From: Burkholderia pyrrocinia
GTDB lineage: Bacteria; Pseudomonadota; Gammaproteobacteria; Burkholderiales; Burkholderiaceae
Direction of reading: 5' to 3'
NCBI RefSeq assembly: GCF_022809715.1
Contig: NZ_CP094460.1
Location: 1,984,001 to 2,048,000, forward strand
Length of the DNA: 64,000 bases
Position 1 is the first letter of the stretch. Each line of letters opens with the position of its first letter. Shown one piece after another: positions 55,257-63,517 of the stretch. The notes under the pieces were generated by a model, which was not told the DNA's origin, did not search any database, and worked only from the letters and a program-made list of their open reading frames with translations. A program made the position numbers and the translations under genes.

Positions 55257-56105
55257 TCAGATCGCGCCGGCCTGCCCCGCACCACGCGACCACACGACCG
55301 GAAACAGCGGGTGTTCGAGCGGCGCGCCGTCGGGCAGTTGCTCCGCGAGCCCGGGGAAATCGGGCGACGTTTTCCAGCGGCGCGGCGCGTGACGGATATC
55401 GTCGCCGACGAAGCGGATCGAGAACGCGCGCCGCCGATTCTGCGTGCCGCCCGACGCATGCAGCGTGAGCATCCGGAAGCACACCATGTCGCCGGGCTCG
55501 AGCGCCCAGTGGCGGATCGGAAACGCCGCGCGATCGGCTTCGATGTCGGGCAGGTCCGCGAGGCTGCCTTCCGGAAACCACTTCGCCTCCTTGTCCATGA
55601 ACGTGCGCGGCATCAGCCACGGCCCGCGATGCGAGCCCGCGACGAATTCCAGCGTCGATTCGAGCGGCACCGGATCGACCGGAATCCACATGCTGACGTT
55701 GTCGTCGCCTTCGATGTTGTAGTACGGCTGATCCTGGTGCCACGGCGTGCGCTGCCGCGTGCCGGGTTCCTTCACGAGCAGGTGGTCGTGATGCAGCCGC
55801 ACGTGCTCCGTGCCCATCAGCGCGGCGGCCACCGACGGCGCCGGCGAGCGCACGATGAAGTCGCGGTATGCTTCGTTGTGCTGCCAGTTGCAGAAATCCT
55901 CGAAGAACCAGCCCGGATCGTCGGGCCTGCTCGCGACTTTCGCGCGCTCGCTCGGCTGCGCGAGATTCGCGTCGATGCCGGCCCGGAGCGCGGCCACTTC
56001 GTCGGGCGAAAAGATGCCCTTGATGCAGACCGCGCCTTCCTCGCGGAACGCGGCGATCAGTTCGGGCGTCACGGCTTGCGCGACGCGGTCCTGGATACTC
56101 GTCAT
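55257..56105 (-). CDS. Phytanoyl-CoA dioxygenase family protein
   Basis: Non-heme iron(II)/2-oxoglutarate-dependent dioxygenase of 282 aa. The iron site His-x-Asp is seen in RTPWHQDQPYYNIEG and the third His in MLTLHASGGTQN; the 2-oxoglutarate Arg is in NRRRAFSIRFVGDD. The family hydroxylates very varied substrates. With a solute-binding protein immediately upstream on the same strand, a transport-catabolic pairing is likely. ATG 56105 aligns with the family; an upstream in-frame ATG exists at 56132. The terminator at 55195-55240 follows. Confidence 0.92.
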   Translation of the reverse strand: MTSIQDRVAQAVTPELIAAFREEGAVCIKGIFSPDEVAALRAGIDANLAQPSERAKVASRPDDPGWFFEDFCNWQHNEAYRDFIVRSPAPSVAAALMGTEHVRLHHDHLLVKEPGTRQRTPWHQDQPYYNIEGDDNVSMWIPVDPVPLESTLEFVAGSHRGPWLMPRTFMDKEAKWFPEGSLADLPDIEADRAAFPIRHWALEPGDMVCFRMLTLHASGGTQNRRRAFSIRFVGDDIRHAPRRWKTSPDFPGLAEQLPDGAPLEHPLFPVVWSRGAGQAGAI

Positions 56106-56150
56106 GGTTTGCCTGTCGATTGAGTGAATCACGGGGTCACGGTGCGGCGC

Positions 56151-56936
56151 TCACGGCTTCGCGCCGTAGATGTCGAAATCGAAGTACTTCGCGGCGATCT
56201 TCTGGTACGTGCCGTTCGCGCGGATCGCGACGATCGCGTCGTTCAGCCGCTTCTTCATGTCGGCGTCGCCCTTGCGCAGCCCCATCGCGACGCCGTAGCC
56301 GGTGATGCGCGCGTCGGTCACGTCGGGGCCCGCGAACGCGTAACCCTTGCCGCGCGATGTCTTCAGGAACGAGTAGCCGGCCTGCGTCTTGTCCTGGAAG
56401 GTCGCGTCGAGGCGGCCGTTGACGAGATCCTGGTACACCTGGTCCTGGTTCTGGTACGAGACGATCGTCACGCCCTTGGTCGCCCATTCGGCCTTCGCGT
56501 ACGCCTCCTGCGTCGTGCCCTGGTCGATCCCGATGCGCTTGCCCGCGAGCGACGCCGCGGTCGGCAGCAGCTTCGAGCCGACCGGCGCGACGAGCGCGGC
56601 CGGCGACGCATACAGCTTGTTCGAGAAGTCGATCTGCTTGAGCCGCTCGTCGGTGGCCGTCATCGCGGACATGATCACGTCGAACTTGCGTGCGCGCAGC
56701 GCCGGAATCATCCCGTCGAAGCCCTGCTCGACCCACACGCACTTCGCACGCAGTTCCTCGCAGATCGCATTGCGCAGGTCGATGTCGAAGCCGGCGAGCG
56801 AGCCGTCGGGCTGCTTCGCCTCGAATGGCGGATACGTGGGATCGATGCCCCAGCGGATCGTCGACGTATCCTGCGCGAACGACACGAGCGGCGCAAACGC
56901 CAGCGCGGTAACGAAGAGCTTTGCAGTGCGGTTCAT
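56151..56936 (-). CDS. Periplasmic family-3 solute-binding protein
   Basis: Periplasmic binding protein of 261 aa. A signal peptide (MNRTAKLFVTALAFAPLVSFA, cleavage about residue 21) is followed by the family-3 (HisJ/ArgT) fold: RWGIDPTYPPFEAKQPDGSLAGFDIDLRNAICEEL, DVIMSAMTATDERLKQIDFS, GKRIGIDQGTTQEAYA and the DATFQDKTQAGYSFL segment. It binds a polar amino acid or opine-like ligand. No cognate permease or ATPase genes are near, so it is an orphan here, probably using a transporter elsewhere. It lies 45 nt before the dioxygenase gene. Confidence 0.93.
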   Translation of the reverse strand: MNRTAKLFVTALAFAPLVSFAQDTSTIRWGIDPTYPPFEAKQPDGSLAGFDIDLRNAICEELRAKCVWVEQGFDGMIPALRARKFDVIMSAMTATDERLKQIDFSNKLYASPAALVAPVGSKLLPTAASLAGKRIGIDQGTTQEAYAKAEWATKGVTIVSYQNQDQVYQDLVNGRLDATFQDKTQAGYSFLKTSRGKGYAFAGPDVTDARITGYGVAMGLRKGDADMKKRLNDAIVAIRANGTYQKIAAKYFDFDIYGAKP

Positions 56937-57249
56937 GGCGGGTCCTTGATGGTCTCGACGCGGCGGGCGAGCGCCGGCGTCCGGTGGATGGCACCGTGCC
57001 GGGATGCCGGCGCAGCGCGGTGCGCGAAAGACGGGGACTTCGATGAAACTGCGATGCAGTCTAGACTGCTTGATTTTTGAGCGCAAGCGCTGGGAACGCG
57101 GGTGAGGGGGATTGAGGACGGGCGGGGGCGAGAAGGAAGGGATGGGGCTTGAATTTTGGCTGCATTGCCGGGAGTTTCGGGTGTTTACCCTGTGCGACGC
57201 ATGCCTGCCAAAGAGCGTGTTTTTACCGATATCGGCGGGATGGCGATGT

Positions 57250-57429
57250 CTATACTGGCGGGTAGCGTGAAGTCCTGTCCGATACGGATTCGGCTGTATT
57301 GATGATGCGACCTATACCGCGACGAAAATCCCCCGAGACGAAAATTTGCCCAACCGTGCGACCCTGCCCGTCGCGCGCATCGACCTGCGCGCCGCGCTCG
57401 AGCAGCGTGCCCACTTCACCCGCGACGCC
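57250..57429 (-). pseudogene. Possible ankyrin-repeat gene remnant
   Basis: On the minus strand, the translated text GEVGTLLERGAQVDARDGQGRT resembles one ankyrin repeat, followed by 38 residues to a stop. There is no upstream start or continuing repeat. I treat it as a possible gene fragment; chance similarity cannot be excluded. Confidence 0.3.
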
Positions 57430-57493
57430 GCACCAAGTCCGGCGAAACCGCGATTGCCTGCGACATCCGACCATGTTAAAAGTCGTCGCACGC

Positions 57494-57508
57494 ATTTGAG
57501 AATGAAAT
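57494..57508 (+). promoter_or_regulatory. Candidate LysR-binding box
   Basis: ATTT-GAGAATG-AAAT is a T-N11-A type dyad 25 bp upstream of the LysR start. Such boxes are short and common, so support is limited. Confidence 0.35.
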
Positions 57509-57532
57509 AGTCGAATCCGCAAAAGTGCATAA

Positions 57533-58393
57533 ATGAATAGACCCCTGTTCGACCTCGACCTGCTGCGCGCGCTCGTGATGGTCGCCGACTGCGGCAGCTT
57601 CACGACCGCCTCCGCGCGCCTGCACTCGACGCAGTCGACGGTCAGCCAGAAGGTGCGCCGGCTCGAGGAAATCGCCGGGCACCGCCTGCTCGACCGTGGC
57701 ACGCGCGACGTGCGGCCGACCGATGCGGGCGTGACGGTGCTCAGCTATGCGCGGCGCATGCTCGCGCTGAACGACGAGATGCAGGAAGCGCTGTCGGGGG
57801 CGACGGTCGCACTGACGATCCGGCTCGGCGTGCCCGACGATTTCGCGGCGGGCCGCACGACCCATGCGCTCGCCGCGTTCAATCGCGAACATCCGCAGGT
57901 CAAGCTCGAAGTGACGTGCGGACTGAGCCGCGACGTCAGCGCCGCGTACGACCGAGGCGAGCTCGACCTCGTATTGATCAAGCAGCGGCGCGACAGCCGC
58001 GAGGCCGTCGTGCGCTGGCCCGAGAAGCTGCGCTGGATCGACAGCGCGAAGCATCCGTCGATCGATCTCGACCCGGTGCCGATCGTCGTGTTTCCGCCGC
58101 GCGGGCTCTATCGCGACGACATGATCAAGGCGATCGAGGAACGCGGCCGCCGCTGGCGGATCAGCTTCACGACGTCGAGCCTGAGCGGCATCCAGGCCGC
58201 CGTCGCCGACGGGCTCGGCATCAGCGTGCTGCCGGCGCGCGTGGTGACGGACGAGCACACCGTGCTGACCGCGAAGCAGGGTTTCGCGCCGATCGAGCAC
58301 ATGGACATCGCCATCCTGCATCGGCCGACGGCCGACCCGATGGTCAGCGAGCTGACGAAAACGCTCGCGGCGATGCTGGAGCACGAGGAATAG
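57533..58393 (+). CDS. LysR-family transcriptional regulator
   Basis: LysR-type regulator of 286 aa. The N-terminal helix-turn-helix (about 5-65) reads FDLDLLRALVMVADCGSFTTASARLHSTQSTVSQKVRRLEEIAG, with LLDRGTRDVRPTDAG beyond it. The C-terminal co-inducer domain covers about 90-285. The target is not known; the divergent solute-binding protein/dioxygenase pair is the most probable. It starts at ATG 57533. Confidence 0.93.
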   Translation: MNRPLFDLDLLRALVMVADCGSFTTASARLHSTQSTVSQKVRRLEEIAGHRLLDRGTRDVRPTDAGVTVLSYARRMLALNDEMQEALSGATVALTIRLGVPDDFAAGRTTHALAAFNREHPQVKLEVTCGLSRDVSAAYDRGELDLVLIKQRRDSREAVVRWPEKLRWIDSAKHPSIDLDPVPIVVFPPRGLYRDDMIKAIEERGRRWRISFTTSSLSGIQAAVADGLGISVLPARVVTDEHTVLTAKQGFAPIEHMDIAILHRPTADPMVSELTKTLAAMLEHEE

Positions 58394-58447
58394 ACGCGCG
58401 GCGGGGTTCGTTCAGGATGGAGGAAGGGGCCGCACGCTCCGGACAAC

Positions 58448-58921
58448 TCAGAACATCGTGTTCCCGTTCGCGACCTGTTCGGGCACCGGCTGGTTGACGT
58501 CCCAGTGCTCGACGATCTTGCCGTTCTCGAGCCGGAAGATGTCCATGATCGCGCTGCCGCGCGTGCCGGGTTCACGCACCGCGTGCACGTGCAGGATCAC
58601 GTAGTCGCCGTCGACGAACGAGCGTTTGATCTCGCTGTGCGACTGCGGATACTTGTCGCGCAGGAACGCGACGAACTTGCGAAAGCCGTCGCGGCCGTCG
58701 GCCGCGTTCGGGTTGTGCTGCACGTAGCGTTCGCCCACATACGCGAGCGCGGCGTCCGCGTCTTTGTCGTTCAGGCCTTTTTCGTAGAACGCGAGCACGG
58801 TCCGCCGATTGGTTTCCTGCTGCGCGTCGTTCGGGCCGGCCGCCACCGCATGCGCGGCGTTCACGGCGAACAGGGCCGCCGCCATCCATCGTGCGGCCCG
58901 TGCCGCTGTCGTGCGTCGCAT
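58448..58921 (-). CDS. Exported SnoaL-like (NTF2-fold) protein
   Basis: Protein of 157 aa. A signal peptide (about 1-27, ending AVAA) precedes an NTF2-like domain: NRRTVLAFYEKGLNDKDADAALAYVGERYVQHNP, FLRDKYPQSHSEIKRSFVDGDYVILHVHAV and AIMDIFRLENGKIVEHWDVNQPVPE. The pattern resembles predicted SnoaL-type esterases found in exported form. GGGAG spaced 6 nt precedes the ATG at 58921, which is chosen over the longer open frame. It lies close to the amidohydrolases on the same strand. Confidence 0.85.
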   Translation of the reverse strand: MRRTTAARAARWMAAALFAVNAAHAVAAGPNDAQQETNRRTVLAFYEKGLNDKDADAALAYVGERYVQHNPNAADGRDGFRKFVAFLRDKYPQSHSEIKRSFVDGDYVILHVHAVREPGTRGSAIMDIFRLENGKIVEHWDVNQPVPEQVANGNTMF

Positions 58922-58977
58922 CGTCGTCTCCCGGGAAATCCGGCTGAAAACCGGATCATACCGGCGCGACACGGCGC

Positions 58978-60162
58978 TCAGACCAGCGCGCCGTTGCGCG
59001 CGACGATCTTCCCCGACGACACGACGAGACGCCGCACCGGCCGCGCGACGACCGCCTCGGCGAACGTCAGCGCACCGACGAGCACGACGTCCGCACGGCT
59101 GCCCGGCTGCAGCCCGTAGTCGACGAAACCGCAACCGCGCGCGGCACTGTGCGTCACGCAGTCGAGCGCGACTTCGAGCGCGTCGTCGCGACGGAAATCG
59201 TTGCGCATGCCGATCAGCATCGCGCGTTCGAGCATGTCGGGCGAACCGTACGGCGTCCACGTGTCGCGCACGCCGTCGTTGCCGCCGATGACGGTCACGC
59301 CCGCCGCGCGGCACGCGGCCACCGGCGGCACCGGCACATCCGCCGGCGCGGTCGTGACGATCGCGACGCCGAGTTCGGCCATCCGTGCGAGCAGCGCATC
59401 GCGCTCGCGTTCGGCAAGATCGCCGAGACAGAACCCGTGGCTGATCGTGACCTTCCCGTGCATGCCGTGCGCGGCCGTACGCTGCAGGATCAGGTCGAGC
59501 GAGTACGCGCCCATCGACGCGCGCTCGTGCAGGTGGATGTCGAGCCCGCGGCCGTGGCGCTCGGCGATCGCGAACAGCACGTCCACCGCCTCGACCGGAT
59601 CGCCTTCGATCGCGCACGGGTCGAGCCCTCCGAGCAGGTCGGCGCCGGCGCCGAGCGCGTCGGACAACAGCGCGTCGGTGCCCGGCCGCTTGAGCACGCC
59701 CGATTGCGGAAACGCGACGATCTGGATGTCGACCTGCCCGCGCAGCGTCTCGCGCGTCGCGAGCACGCCGTGCAGGTGCCGCAGCCCGGCTTCGGTATCG
59801 ACGTCGACGTGCGTGCGGATGCGCGTCGTGCCGGCCGCGAGAAATGCGCGCGCCAGCGCGAGCGACGCGGCGCCCGCGTCATGGCCGCTCGTCGCGCGAT
59901 AGTGCCGTTCGTTCTCGATGCGGTCGACGAGGCGCGGCCCGACCTGGTTGCGATACCACGGCATCCCCCAGTGCGTCTTGTCGAGGTGCGTGTGGCCTTC
60001 GACGAGGCCAGGCAGCGCGAGCGCGCCCGCGCCGTCCTCGATCGTGCAGCCGGCGGGCGCGTCGAGCGACGGGCCGACGCGCGCGATGCGATCGCCTTCG
60101 ATCAGGATGTCGAGCGCAGCGTCGGCGCTCGTGCGGACATTGCGGATCAGCAGGTTCGTCAT
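58978..60162 (-). CDS. CodA-like amidohydrolase (first paralogue)
   Basis: Metal-dependent amidohydrolase of 394 aa in the cytosine deaminase (CodA/AtzC) group. Metal ligands are seen in LVEGHTHLDKTHWG (HxH, about 60-65), HLHERAS (about 205), ISHGFCLG (His) and the catalytic Asp in IGGNDGVRDTW. The substrate is probably an N-heterocyclic amine or amidine. ATG 60162 aligns with the family start (MTNLLIRNVR). A second paralogue follows upstream, 71 nt away, in the same direction. Confidence 0.92.
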   Translation of the reverse strand: MTNLLIRNVRTSADAALDILIEGDRIARVGPSLDAPAGCTIEDGAGALALPGLVEGHTHLDKTHWGMPWYRNQVGPRLVDRIENERHYRATSGHDAGAASLALARAFLAAGTTRIRTHVDVDTEAGLRHLHGVLATRETLRGQVDIQIVAFPQSGVLKRPGTDALLSDALGAGADLLGGLDPCAIEGDPVEAVDVLFAIAERHGRGLDIHLHERASMGAYSLDLILQRTAAHGMHGKVTISHGFCLGDLAERERDALLARMAELGVAIVTTAPADVPVPPVAACRAAGVTVIGGNDGVRDTWTPYGSPDMLERAMLIGMRNDFRRDDALEVALDCVTHSAARGCGFVDYGLQPGSRADVVLVGALTFAEAVVARPVRRLVVSSGKIVARNGALV

Positions 60163-60232
60163 GTCGGTTCCGGGGTGGTCGGTCAGTGCGAGGCGGGCAC
60201 GGCACTTCACGCGCTGCCCGCGGTCTGGTCGG

Positions 60233-61432
60233 TCAGCGCGTGAAGCGCAGCGCGGGGGCGAACGGCGCACCCGTATCGCTTTCGCCGCGGCGGAACACCC
60301 AGCGCTCGGCCGGCACGCCCGCGACGGCCGCCGCCGCATTCGGCGCGCGCACCGCGACGAACGTCGCGTCGCAGCCGACCGCGATTCCATAGTTCTCCTT
60401 GCCGATCACGCGCGCGCCAGCGTGCGTCGCCATATCGAGCGCGACGCCGAGCGCTTCGTCGGTGTAGAAGCCCGACCGATAGCCGACCATCATCGCGCGC
60501 TGCAGCATGTCGCCATTGCCGTACGGCCACCACGCGTCGCGGATGTTGTCGTTACCCGCGAACACGTGCACGCCCGCGTCGCGCAACTGCCGCACCGGCG
60601 GAAACGCGCAGTCTCCCGGCGCGTTCGTCAGGATCGACACGCCTGCTTCGGCAAGCGCCGCCGCCGTGCGCTGGACGTCGTCGTAGCCGACTTCGCCGAG
60701 CGCATACGCATGGCTCACGTTCACGCGCCCGCCGAGCCCCGCCGCGCGCGTGCGCGCCGCGATCCGCAGCAGTTGCGCGATGCCCGTCTCGCCCGGCTCG
60801 TGCAGGTGGATGTCGATCTTCGCGCCGCGCTTCTCGGCGATGCCGAACACGATGTCGAGCTGGCCGTCCGCATCGCCGTCGAGCGTCGTCGGATCGATCC
60901 CGCCGACCACGTCCGCACCTTCGCGCACGGCCGCGTCGAGAATGTCGGCGGTGCCCGGGCACGTCACGACGCCGGCCTGCGGAAACGCAACGAGTTCGAT
61001 GTCGACGATCCCGCGCCATTGTTCGCGCGCGGCCATCACGGCCTGCAGATTCGACAGGCCCGTCGTCGCGTCGACGTCGACGTGGCTGCGCATCGCGACC
61101 GTGCCGAATGCGGCGGCCTGCGCGATCAGTGCGTTCGCGCGCTCGACGATCGGCGGCGCAGCCGCGAGCTGGCGCTTCTCGACCGCGAGACGCTCGCGCA
61201 GCGAGCCGACCGGTTCGTGCGGCACCCAGCGATCGCCGACGAAGCTCTTGTCGAGGTGGATGTGGCCGTCGACGAAGCCGGGCAGCACGACGCGGCCGTC
61301 GAGGTCGATCGCCTGAGCGCCGGGCGCGGCCGTGCAATCGGCGCCGATCGCGGTGAAGCGGCCGTCGCGGACGACGAGGTTGATGGGCTGTCCGCCGGCG
61401 TCGACGGCGTTGATGAAGATACGATCGGTCAT
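60233..61432 (-). CDS. CodA-like amidohydrolase (second paralogue)
   Basis: Amidohydrolase of 399 aa in the cytosine deaminase group, paralogous to the gene at 58978-60162. Metal ligands are in LPGFVDGHIHLDKSFVGD, IDIHLHEPGE, VSHAYALGEV and AGNDNIRDAWWPYG. Both proteins keep the whole metal site, so both are probably active on different but related substrates. ATG 61432 aligns with the family start. Together with the LysR, dioxygenase and solute-binding protein, it suggests a pathway for N-heterocycle breakdown. Confidence 0.92.
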   Translation of the reverse strand: MTDRIFINAVDAGGQPINLVVRDGRFTAIGADCTAAPGAQAIDLDGRVVLPGFVDGHIHLDKSFVGDRWVPHEPVGSLRERLAVEKRQLAAAPPIVERANALIAQAAAFGTVAMRSHVDVDATTGLSNLQAVMAAREQWRGIVDIELVAFPQAGVVTCPGTADILDAAVREGADVVGGIDPTTLDGDADGQLDIVFGIAEKRGAKIDIHLHEPGETGIAQLLRIAARTRAAGLGGRVNVSHAYALGEVGYDDVQRTAAALAEAGVSILTNAPGDCAFPPVRQLRDAGVHVFAGNDNIRDAWWPYGNGDMLQRAMMVGYRSGFYTDEALGVALDMATHAGARVIGKENYGIAVGCDATFVAVRAPNAAAAVAGVPAERWVFRRGESDTGAPFAPALRFTR

Positions 61433-61971
61433 GGCTCGGAATGTGGGGCGGTCGCTGCGCGACACCGGCGCGGACAGGGGGAGGAACCGCAGCCGGCGCG
61501 GCGCGACCGTTGGCAGGGAATCCGGCCACGATATCGGACGCCACCGCCCGAGGCCAATTAAATGTCGCGATGCCGCGCATTCGATTTCGCGATGGGCGGC
61601 ACAGACGCCACGCCAGCAAGGTGCGGCGGCGGGGTCCGATCTCGTCGGAGACGGCCTGCATGCCGATGGCCCGTCGGGAGGCGTCGCGGAAGCCGAGGTT
61701 TGGGGTGCCGGAATCGAAGGGCCGACCGCCTCGAAAGATACGCCGCCGGACCGCTGTCGGTGCGCGTCGTCGAAGCTGCCGAACGGGCGCCGCCGCCATT
61801 GCCGGGGCGTTGTGCAACTGCCCCGCGCAAGCCGCGATTTACGCGGCAACAGACTTTACACGTTGTTACCCGGCCGCACCGGACGCGCATCCGGCCATTA
61901 CTTATACTCACGCCGAGTTCGCCACCCGTCCGGGTTCCGCCGGCGAACACGTTGCCGATGCAGGAAACATC
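61433..61971. other. Divergent intergenic region
   Basis: About 540 bp between the amidohydrolase and lipoprotein genes. TATACT at 61903-61908 is a plausible -10 for the lipoprotein. A long open frame in phase with the lipoprotein runs up to 61441 but lacks a signal peptide or similarity and is not accepted as coding. Confidence 0.45.
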
Positions 61972-62604
61972 ATGATGCGCATTCCTTCCACGAAGACCGT
62001 TCTGTTCGCCACGCTCGTCGCCGTGGCGGCGCTTCCGCTGACCGCCTGCGTCGCGCCGGGCTATTACGGCGCGCAGCCAGGTTATCCGCAGCAGCAATAC
62101 GCGACGCCCGGCTATGCGCAGCCCGCGTATTCGCAACCGGGCTACGTGCAGCAGCAACCGTACGATCAATACGGCAACCAGCCGCAATACGGGTCGCAGC
62201 CGTATGACCAGTACGGCAATCAGCAACAGCAATACGGCAACCAGTACGGCAACGGCTACGGCACGCAGTACGGCACGGTCGCGAACATCCGGCCGGTCAG
62301 CGGCTCGGTCGGCCCGTCGGGCGTCGCCGGCACCGTCGTCGGCGCGCTGATCGGCGGCGTGCTCGGCAACCAGGTCGGCCGCGGTCACGGCCGCGAGGCC
62401 GCCACCGTGATCGGCGCCCTCGGCGGTGCGGTCGCGGGCAACCAGATCGGCCAGCAGATGGGCGCGGCGCAACCGCCGAGCAGCTACCGGATCGACGTGC
62501 AGGTCAGCGACGGCTCGACGCGTTCGTTCGACGTGCAGTCGCCGGGCAACCTGCGGCCGGGCGATCGCGTGCAGATCAACGGCAATCAGTTGTCGCGGTA
62601 TTGA
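61972..62604 (+). CDS. Glycine-zipper outer membrane lipoprotein (SlyB/Pal-like)
   Basis: Lipoprotein of 210 aa. A signal peptide with lipobox LTAC (Cys26) is followed by a Tyr/Gln/Gly/Pro-rich low-complexity region (about 30-100) made of YGNQ, YDQYG and GYPQQQ-type repeats. A glycine-zipper domain with two membrane-associated helices (about 125-165: GVAGTVVGALIGGVLGNQVG and ATVIGALGGAVAGNQIG) follows, then a C-terminal beta domain (YRIDVQVSDGSTRSFDVQSPGNLRPGDRV). This matches 17-kDa antigen/SlyB-like lipoproteins that anchor in the outer membrane. AGGAAAC spaced 3 nt precedes a double ATG (61972, 61975). Confidence 0.9.
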   Translation: MMRIPSTKTVLFATLVAVAALPLTACVAPGYYGAQPGYPQQQYATPGYAQPAYSQPGYVQQQPYDQYGNQPQYGSQPYDQYGNQQQQYGNQYGNGYGTQYGTVANIRPVSGSVGPSGVAGTVVGALIGGVLGNQVGRGHGREAATVIGALGGAVAGNQIGQQMGAAQPPSSYRIDVQVSDGSTRSFDVQSPGNLRPGDRVQINGNQLSRY

Positions 62605-62932
62605 TGCCGATTCGGTGCGCCTGACCTGAGCGGGCGCATCCGGCGCGTTCGATGTCGTGTGCCTGTTCGGCGCGCCGGCACGCCTGCTTCACGTGATCCT
62701 CATCCCTCGTGCCGGCGCGACGCGCATGACGCGCCGCCGGTACTCTCGCAGTCCCTCCACCTTCGCGTCAGCCTCCAGCGCGACGCGATCCGAGGACCAA
62801 GGCGCGGCCGGGATGCACGACGCATCGAACGCCGCCACACGTCATCCGGATTCCGATTAGCATAGGCACGATGCATCGCGCGGCCGCGGCAACCCGCGCC
62901 GGCATGCACAGCCCTCCACAGGAATCCCCTCG
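62605..62932. other. Intergenic region, nothing recognised
   Basis: About 330 bp between the lipoprotein and GNAT genes. No terminator with a T-tract or operator was found. Short open frames here have no ribosome binding site. Confidence 0.4.
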
Positions 62933-63442
62933 ATGACGATCACGACACGCCTGCTCGACGCGACCGACGCCGCCCGTTTCCAGACCCTTCGCCTGCGCGC
63001 AGTCGACACCGCGCCCACGTCTTTCCTGCCCACGCTCGACGAAGAATCGCAGGTGCCGGTCGGCGAATTCGCCGCGCGCATCACGCCGACGCACGCGCAG
63101 GCCGTGTTCGGCGCGTTCGACGGCGACACGCTCGTCGGCATCACGGGCGTGCGCCGCGATGCGCGCGCGAAGATCGCGCACAAGGCGACGATCTGGGGCG
63201 TGTTCGTCGATCCCGCGTATCGCGGGCGCGGCATCGCGCAAGCGCTGCTCGAGAGCGCGACCGAGCATGCGGCGCACGCGTGGCAGTGCAAGCAGCTGAT
63301 GCTGTGCGTGAACGAGGCCAACAGCACCGCGGAGCGGCTGTATGCGTCGCAGGGGTTCGTCCGGTTCGGCACGGAACCGCGTTCGTTGTTCGTCGACGGG
63401 CGGTTCTACGACGAGCATCACATGGTCAAGACGCTGGCTTGA
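62933..63442 (+). CDS. GNAT-family N-acetyltransferase
   Basis: GNAT acetyltransferase of 169 aa. Motif B strand ATIWGVFVDPAYRGRGIAQALLESA contains the acetyl-CoA loop RGRGIA (about 98-103), followed by LMLCVNEANSTAERLYASQGFVRFG. The N-terminal half (TRLLDATDAARFQTLRLRAVD) is typical of the family. Substrate unknown. AGGAA about 9 nt upstream supports the ATG at 62933. Confidence 0.9.
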   Translation: MTITTRLLDATDAARFQTLRLRAVDTAPTSFLPTLDEESQVPVGEFAARITPTHAQAVFGAFDGDTLVGITGVRRDARAKIAHKATIWGVFVDPAYRGRGIAQALLESATEHAAHAWQCKQLMLCVNEANSTAERLYASQGFVRFGTEPRSLFVDGRFYDEHHMVKTLA

Positions 63443-63517
63443 CGCGTTCAATCATGCTTGCGTTCGCGGGCATCGACTGCCGCCCGCGAACGCCCTTTAC
63501 CTTCACTTCACCTCAAG

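Larger units (their letters stand above)
56937..57532. other. Divergent intergenic region with a possible gene remnant
   Basis: About 600 bp between the solute-binding protein and LysR. It contains an ankyrin-like remnant (57250-57429), a LysR-type box (57494-57508) and a G-rich stretch (about 57100-57135). No intact gene is supported. Confidence 0.5.

Noticed and set aside
61441..61971. Long N-terminal extension of the lipoprotein
   Set aside because: It would place the signal peptide and lipobox in the middle of the protein. A ribosome binding site precedes the double ATG at 61972.
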